Assembly (NCBI RefSeq): GCF_009856295.1 | Contig: NZ_WMEU01000001.1 | Span: 124,001 to 188,000, forward strand | From: Pontibacillus yanchengensis | GTDB lineage: Bacteria; Bacillota; Bacilli; Bacillales; BH030062 | Length of the DNA: 64,000 nt | Direction: 5' to 3' | Shown: piece after piece, positions 60,511 to 64,000 of the stretch | Layout of the letters: each line of letters begins with the position of its first letter | How positions within the stretch are numbered: the stretch's first letter is position 1 | The notes under the pieces: generated by a model | Database searches by the model: none | Seen by the model: only the letters and a program-made list of their open reading frames with translations | What the model was told of the DNA's origin: nothing | Position numbers and translations under genes: made by a program

Positions 60511-62031
60511 TTACTCTAAATAGCCATTATCGCGTAAATATTTTCTTGCCACAGCAATTGGCTCCTGACCTTCGGAGTCTACTTTATAATTCATTTCTTG
60601 CATTTGGCGTTTCGTAATTTGCCCACCTAGTTGATTTAGTATCCCCTTTAACTCTGGATATTGATCAACAGTTTGCTGAAGCATCAATGGAGCACCCTGG
60701 TATGGAGGAAATAAATTCTTAGGATCTTCCAACACTTTTAAGTTATATTCAATCATATAACCCTCTGTGGCGTATGCATCTATAATATCAACTTCACCAC
60801 TCTTAATAGCTTGCTGTCGCACACCCGCTTCCATCGTCTCGATATTTAGGTCAAGATTATATACTTCCTTCATTCCTTGATAGCCATCTTGTCTATCCTT
60901 AAACTCAAGCGTAAAGCCTGCGACAAGTTCATCTTGTACGGACTTTAAATCACCTATTGTTTCTAAGCCATATTGGTCTGCTATTTTTTGTGTGGTAGCA
61001 ACTGCATACGTATTGTTAAATTCCATTGGTTGAAGAAAAGCCATGTTGTATTCTTCCATCATTCCTTTTTTTGCCTGTTGATAAACTTCTTGGGGGTCAT
61101 TGCTTTTTGCTTGTTCACCTAAAAACGTATTAATGGCTGTTCCTGTGAACTCAGGGTAAATGTCAATATCACCTGTCTTTAATGCTTCAAAGACGAAATC
61201 TGTTTTACCAAGATTAGGTTCTGTCTTCACATATAAATCGGTCTCATCTTCAATTAAGAGCTTGTACATGTTCATTAAAATAGCCGGTTCTGCACCGATC
61301 TTACCTCCTACCACTAGATCGGGTTGACGTTCACGGTTAAAGACAAATGGAGTAGTCACAATTAACAATGACACGATTAAGATGGTTGCCAATGAACGGA
61401 AACCGGATTTAGCAGAGGTACTTTCTACTAGCCGTAAAATGACATCTAAAATAATCGCAAGAAGTGCTGCAGGAATTGCCCCTAAGAGAATAAGGTTCAA
61501 ATTACCTCCTTTATCAATACCAAGAAGGATTAACTCACCTAAGCCACCTGCTCCAATTAAAGCTGCAATGGTTGTTGTTCCTACAATTAAAACCATTGAA
61601 GTACGAATTCCAGCCATAATGACAGGCATTGCCAAGGGAAGTTCAACTCTTGAAAGCCTTCTGAAGGAACTCATGCCCATTCCTGTTGCCGCTTCTTTCA
61701 GGGCAGGATTGACTTCCTTTACTCCGGTATATGTATTACGAAGAATAGGAAGTAACGCGTAAACAATTAATGCTACAACAGCAGGTTTTGTCCCTATCCC
61801 CAAAAATGGAATTAAAAATGCTAGTATAGCTAAGCTGGGAATCGTTTGTAGTACAGCCGTAAAACCTATAATTGGCTCTGCTACTTTACGTGTTCTTGTT
61901 AACAATAAACCAAGTGGAACAGCGATTAGTATAGCTATTAACAAAGCAATAATTGATAATTGTAAATGTTCCCAAATAGCCTGTAATAACGTACCTTGTC
62001 TTTCTTGTAAGACAGAAATGAATTCATTCAT
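60511..62031 (-). CDS. opuFB: Glycine betaine ABC transporter permease fused to substrate-binding domain (OpuF-like)
   Basis: This 506-residue fusion joins a membrane permease (residues 1-210, about six helices, with EAATGMGMSSFRRLSRVELPLAMP as the ATPase-docking loop, shown in part) to an extracellular solute-binding domain (about 235-506). The receptor starts with LVVGGKIGAEPAILMNMYKLL and has an acidic turn DIDIYPEFTGTAINTFLG, typical of OpuAC/OpuCC-type betaine receptors. Aromatic residues (YPEF, PPYQGAP, YATEGY) could form the ligand cage. The fused layout matches OpuFB of Bacillus infantis and differs from the separate OpuCB/OpuCC genes. It imports osmoprotectants under high salt. The start overlaps the ATPase gene by 4 bases. 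Confidence 0.9.
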   Translation of the reverse strand: MNEFISVLQERQGTLLQAIWEHLQLSIIALLIAILIAVPLGLLLTRTRKVAEPIIGFTAVLQTIPSLAILAFLIPFLGIGTKPAVVALIVYALLPILRNTYTGVKEVNPALKEAATGMGMSSFRRLSRVELPLAMPVIMAGIRTSMVLIVGTTTIAALIGAGGLGELILLGIDKGGNLNLILLGAIPAALLAIILDVILRLVESTSAKSGFRSLATILIVSLLIVTTPFVFNRERQPDLVVGGKIGAEPAILMNMYKLLIEDETDLYVKTEPNLGKTDFVFEALKTGDIDIYPEFTGTAINTFLGEQAKSNDPQEVYQQAKKGMMEEYNMAFLQPMEFNNTYAVATTQKIADQYGLETIGDLKSVQDELVAGFTLEFKDRQDGYQGMKEVYNLDLNIETMEAGVRQQAIKSGEVDIIDAYATEGYMIEYNLKVLEDPKNLFPPYQGAPLMLQQTVDQYPELKGILNQLGGQITKRQMQEMNYKVDSEGQEPIAVARKYLRDNGYLE

Positions 62032-63083
62032 TGTTGGATCACCCCATTATCTATTTTCGTTTGTTCTTGGAGGTAGATCACAATGTCACGATAAGAAAGC
62101 GTCCCTACTAATTTATCACCTTTAACTACAGGTAATAGAGTTACATTATGTTTCTCAAACACATCCGTCGCATTACGTAAGTGCATTTCATTTGAAAGTG
62201 GAGGCAACGTTATAGATTCACCGTCTTGTATAGCACCTTTATAATGGTGTTCACTGTCTTCAATGATATAGAGTCCCTTTTGAGGTGGGAGGTCATTTTC
62301 TTGGATTATGTGTGTCTTACTTTGATCCACCATCACATCAACTGCAGTTTGCCATGGGGATTTCCGCTCTCCAACAAAGCTTTTAACAAAATCATTACAT
62401 GGATTTAGTATTAAGTCTTGCGGAGTGGAAAGCTGGACGATTTCTCCCTCTTTCATGAGACAAACACGATCACCAAGGGAAAGAGCTTCGTCAATATCAT
62501 GTGTAACAAACACAATGGTCTTTTGTATTTCTTTTTGGAGTTGCTGAATATCCTGTTGAAGCTGTTCGCGGCTTATCGGATCCAATGCGCTAAACGGCTC
62601 ATCCATTAATATAATATCTGGGTCTGCCGCTAACGCTCTAACTACTCCAACACGTTGTTGCTGTCCTCCTGATAATTCACTCGGAACTCGTTTCTTGTAG
62701 GTTTCAGGATCAAGCCCCACCATATTCATTAATTCATCAATGCGTTGGTTTATTTTTTGTTTCTTCCATTTTTTCATTTCAGGTACTACCGCAATATTTT
62801 CTTCAATTGTCATATGAGGAAACAGTGCGATTTGCTGAAGTACATACCCAATATTCCAACGAAGTTCAGAAATTTTATATTCCCTAATATCCTTATCATG
62901 TATTTTAATCGTACCTGAGGTAGGTTCTATGAGTCGATTGATCATTTTCATGGATGTTGTTTTGCCACATCCGCTTGGGCCAATTAATGCAAGTAGTTCT
63001 CCCTTTTCCACGTGGAAGCTCATATCTTTAACAGCTTCGGTTCCATCGGGATACACTTTACTTACATTCGTAAATTCAATCAT
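62028..63083 (-). CDS. opuFA: Glycine betaine ABC transporter ATPase with CBS domains (OpuF-like)
   Basis: The 351-residue ATPase energises the OpuFB fusion. Walker A is GPSGCGKTTSMK (about residues 36-47), the Q-loop NIGYVLQQIALFPHM, the signature LSGGQQQRVGVVRALA, Walker B PDIILMDEPFSALDP, and the H-loop FVTHDIDEALSL. The C-terminal part (about 240-345) has paired CBS motifs, including NATDVFEKHNVTLLPVVKGDKLVGTLSYRDIV (shown in pieces), which sense ionic strength or nucleotides in the OpuA group. The ATG at 63083 has AAGGAGG 6 bases upstream. It is the first gene of the operon. Confidence 0.92.
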   Translation of the reverse strand: MIEFTNVSKVYPDGTEAVKDMSFHVEKGELLALIGPSGCGKTTSMKMINRLIEPTSGTIKIHDKDIREYKISELRWNIGYVLQQIALFPHMTIEENIAVVPEMKKWKKQKINQRIDELMNMVGLDPETYKKRVPSELSGGQQQRVGVVRALAADPDIILMDEPFSALDPISREQLQQDIQQLQKEIQKTIVFVTHDIDEALSLGDRVCLMKEGEIVQLSTPQDLILNPCNDFVKSFVGERKSPWQTAVDVMVDQSKTHIIQENDLPPQKGLYIIEDSEHHYKGAIQDGESITLPPLSNEMHLRNATDVFEKHNVTLLPVVKGDKLVGTLSYRDIVIYLQEQTKIDNGVIQQ

Positions 63084-63152
63084 TTTTTTCCTCCTTGCTT
63101 CCATTACAATACCTAGTAAATTGGTCGATTTTGTATTCTATATTATGATAAA

Positions 63153-63186
63153 CGAAATAGGGCAGAATTGCATGTATCCTGCCCAT
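63153..63186 (-). terminator. Possible terminator of the GH18 gene
   Basis: Stem ATAGGGCAG / CTGCCCATAT, read on the minus strand, is followed by TATTTCGTTT. The T-run is interrupted, so this is moderate. Confidence 0.5.
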
Positions 63187-63195
63187 ATTGATATG

Positions 63196-64000
63196 TTACT
63201 CATTCTTTTTAATTTCTTTACGATGAGATAGAGATTCCTCAAGTGTTTCCCATGATTGCTCATTGGCGAAATATTTTGTCCATGATGCTATTCCCGCAAG
63301 CTCATATCTGTGAACTAATTGTGCTCGTTTTTCGATAGACGTTTCATTTTCTAACCACATTTTATACGTTATTTCTTGTTCAGGTGGAGAATACTCTACA
63401 TAATCTTGTTCAGTTTCCTCATCATAAGTAGGTTTCACATTATACTCTTCCATCCATTCTTCGGCTTGTTCCATCGTTAATGCTTTTGAGGTAACTTCTG
63501 TTTCACTATTATCTAAAGTTTCCATCTTCCACAAACGAGTGTACATTGGAATACCTAATATCAATTGATCATGTGGAACTTGTTCTAGTAATCGATTCAT
63601 GTTATTTCTTACCCAAGGTAGACTACTAACACTACCTGGATCAGAGGATCCTGACCAGTGTTCATCGTAGGCCATAACCACTAAATAATCAGTAATCTCA
63701 GCCAACTTAGCTCGTTCGTAGAACTTAGACCACTGACCGCTAGTGGATAAGAATGTTATATCCATGGATACTACTAAGCCAGCTTGGTGAGCCCTTGGCA
63801 CAAATTCCCTCATTAGTTGAGTTAATTTCTCCCCATCCTCTTCATAAACATTTTCAAAGTCAAAGTTAAACCCATCTAGATTATACACATCAGCATACTC
63901 TAGCAATTGATTTATAACATGTTGACGTGATTCAAAATTAGCTAATACCTCTTTTGTCAAATCAGGATCAAAAGCATTTGAAAACATCGCCCACACACGA
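63196..64000 (-). CDS. GH18 glycoside hydrolase (spore/cell-wall type), 5' end outside window
   Basis: The last 268 codons of a family 18 glycoside hydrolase run to the window edge; the frame stays open with RVWAMFSN at 64000 and the start lies beyond. The catalytic strand is YNLDGFNFDFENVYEED (the DGxxxDxE motif with Glu as acid), followed by VSMDITFLS, DYLVVMAYDEHWSGSSDPGSV and LILGIPMYTRLW, then ELAGIASWTKYF. This resembles the Bacillus YaaH/YdhD/YvbX group, which includes spore-peptidoglycan N-acetylglucosaminidases that often carry N-terminal LysM repeats. None can be seen here because that part is missing. Cell-wall or cortex hydrolysis is the likely job. Confidence 0.9.
   Translation of the reverse strand, partial: RVWAMFSNAFDPDLTKEVLANFESRQHVINQLLEYADVYNLDGFNFDFENVYEEDGEKLTQLMREFVPRAHQAGLVVSMDITFLSTSGQWSKFYERAKLAEITDYLVVMAYDEHWSGSSDPGSVSSLPWVRNNMNRLLEQVPHDQLILGIPMYTRLWKMETLDNSETEVTSKALTMEQAEEWMEEYNVKPTYDEETEQDYVEYSPPEQEITYKMWLENETSIEKRAQLVHRYELAGIASWTKYFANEQSWETLEESLSHRKEIKKNE

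Noticed and set aside
1..64000. CRISPR arrays, tRNA, rRNA and complete insertion sequences
   Set aside because: No regularly spaced repeats, cloverleaf-like CCA-ended sequences, rRNA motifs or transposase with flanking inverted repeats were seen.

Overview
The window is low-GC chromosomal DNA of an aerobic, endospore-forming Bacillaceae bacterium. Supporting signs are AGGAGG-type ribosome binding sites with frequent TTG and GTG starts, a YjcZ-type sporulation miniprotein, a yneT-parE-parC order with a LexA box as in Bacillus, a complete yngJ-to-yngE leucine-degradation operon, and S-box and TPP riboswitches. Two compatible-solute uptake systems (a BCCT OpuD carrier and an OpuF-like ABC transporter) suggest a halotolerant, Halobacillus/Pontibacillus/Virgibacillus-like organism. 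That genus-level placement is inference.

Layout. 1-2.1 kb: end of a sugar-uptake/catabolism operon (ABC permease tail, TIM-barrel isomerase, Gfo/Idh dehydrogenase). 2.1-6.3 kb: small single genes (DMT transporter, PPK2 kinase, a parvovirus-type phospholipase A2 miniprotein, a DUF2268 protease, a methyltransferase, a YjcZ peptide). 6.3-10.2 kb: a TPP-riboswitch operon thiY-thiamine-binding protein-thiX-thiZ-tatD for thiamine-precursor uptake. 10.3-14.1 kb: purU, a secreted TIM-barrel protein and a quinone reductase. 14.2-18.3 kb: S-box-controlled cysJI sulfite reductase. 18.4-21.7 kb: a four-gene three-component glycosylation operon (GT2, GT-C membrane transferase, paired SMR-type flippase subunits). 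22.5-23.8 kb: UDP-sulfoquinovose synthase. 24-26 kb: OpuD. 26-29 kb: a decayed zone with a truncated integrase and several broken genes. 29.7-32.7 kb: cadCA metal efflux. 33-39 kb: broken C45 hydrolase, topB, a DUF692 (MNIO) protein and an SqdX/SQD2-like glycosyltransferase. 39-44 kb: PadR regulator, acyl-CoA synthetase under a cre-like site, YtkA lipoprotein and a MurE ligase. 44.4-52.8 kb: the leucine/isovalerate operon with a TetR regulator and a clear operator. 52.9-54.8 kb: two more wrecked genes (a GGDEF protein and a DUF5694-like protein). 55.3-63.1 kb: parC, parE, yneT and opuF genes. The window ends inside a GH18 gene.

How the genes work together. Sulfur handling appears three times: sulfite reductase consumes sulfite, UDP-sulfoquinovose synthase also needs sulfite, and an SQD2-like transferase 14 kb away could use the product, so a sulfoquinovosyl lipid or glycan in a non-photosynthetic Firmicute is plausible. 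The DUF692 protein keeps all nine expected metal-ligand positions but has no visible RiPP precursor next to it. At least seven degraded genes (frameshifts, nonsense codons, internal deletions) interrupt otherwise intact operons, pointing to active gene loss. No rRNA, tRNA, CRISPR array or complete insertion sequence was seen.
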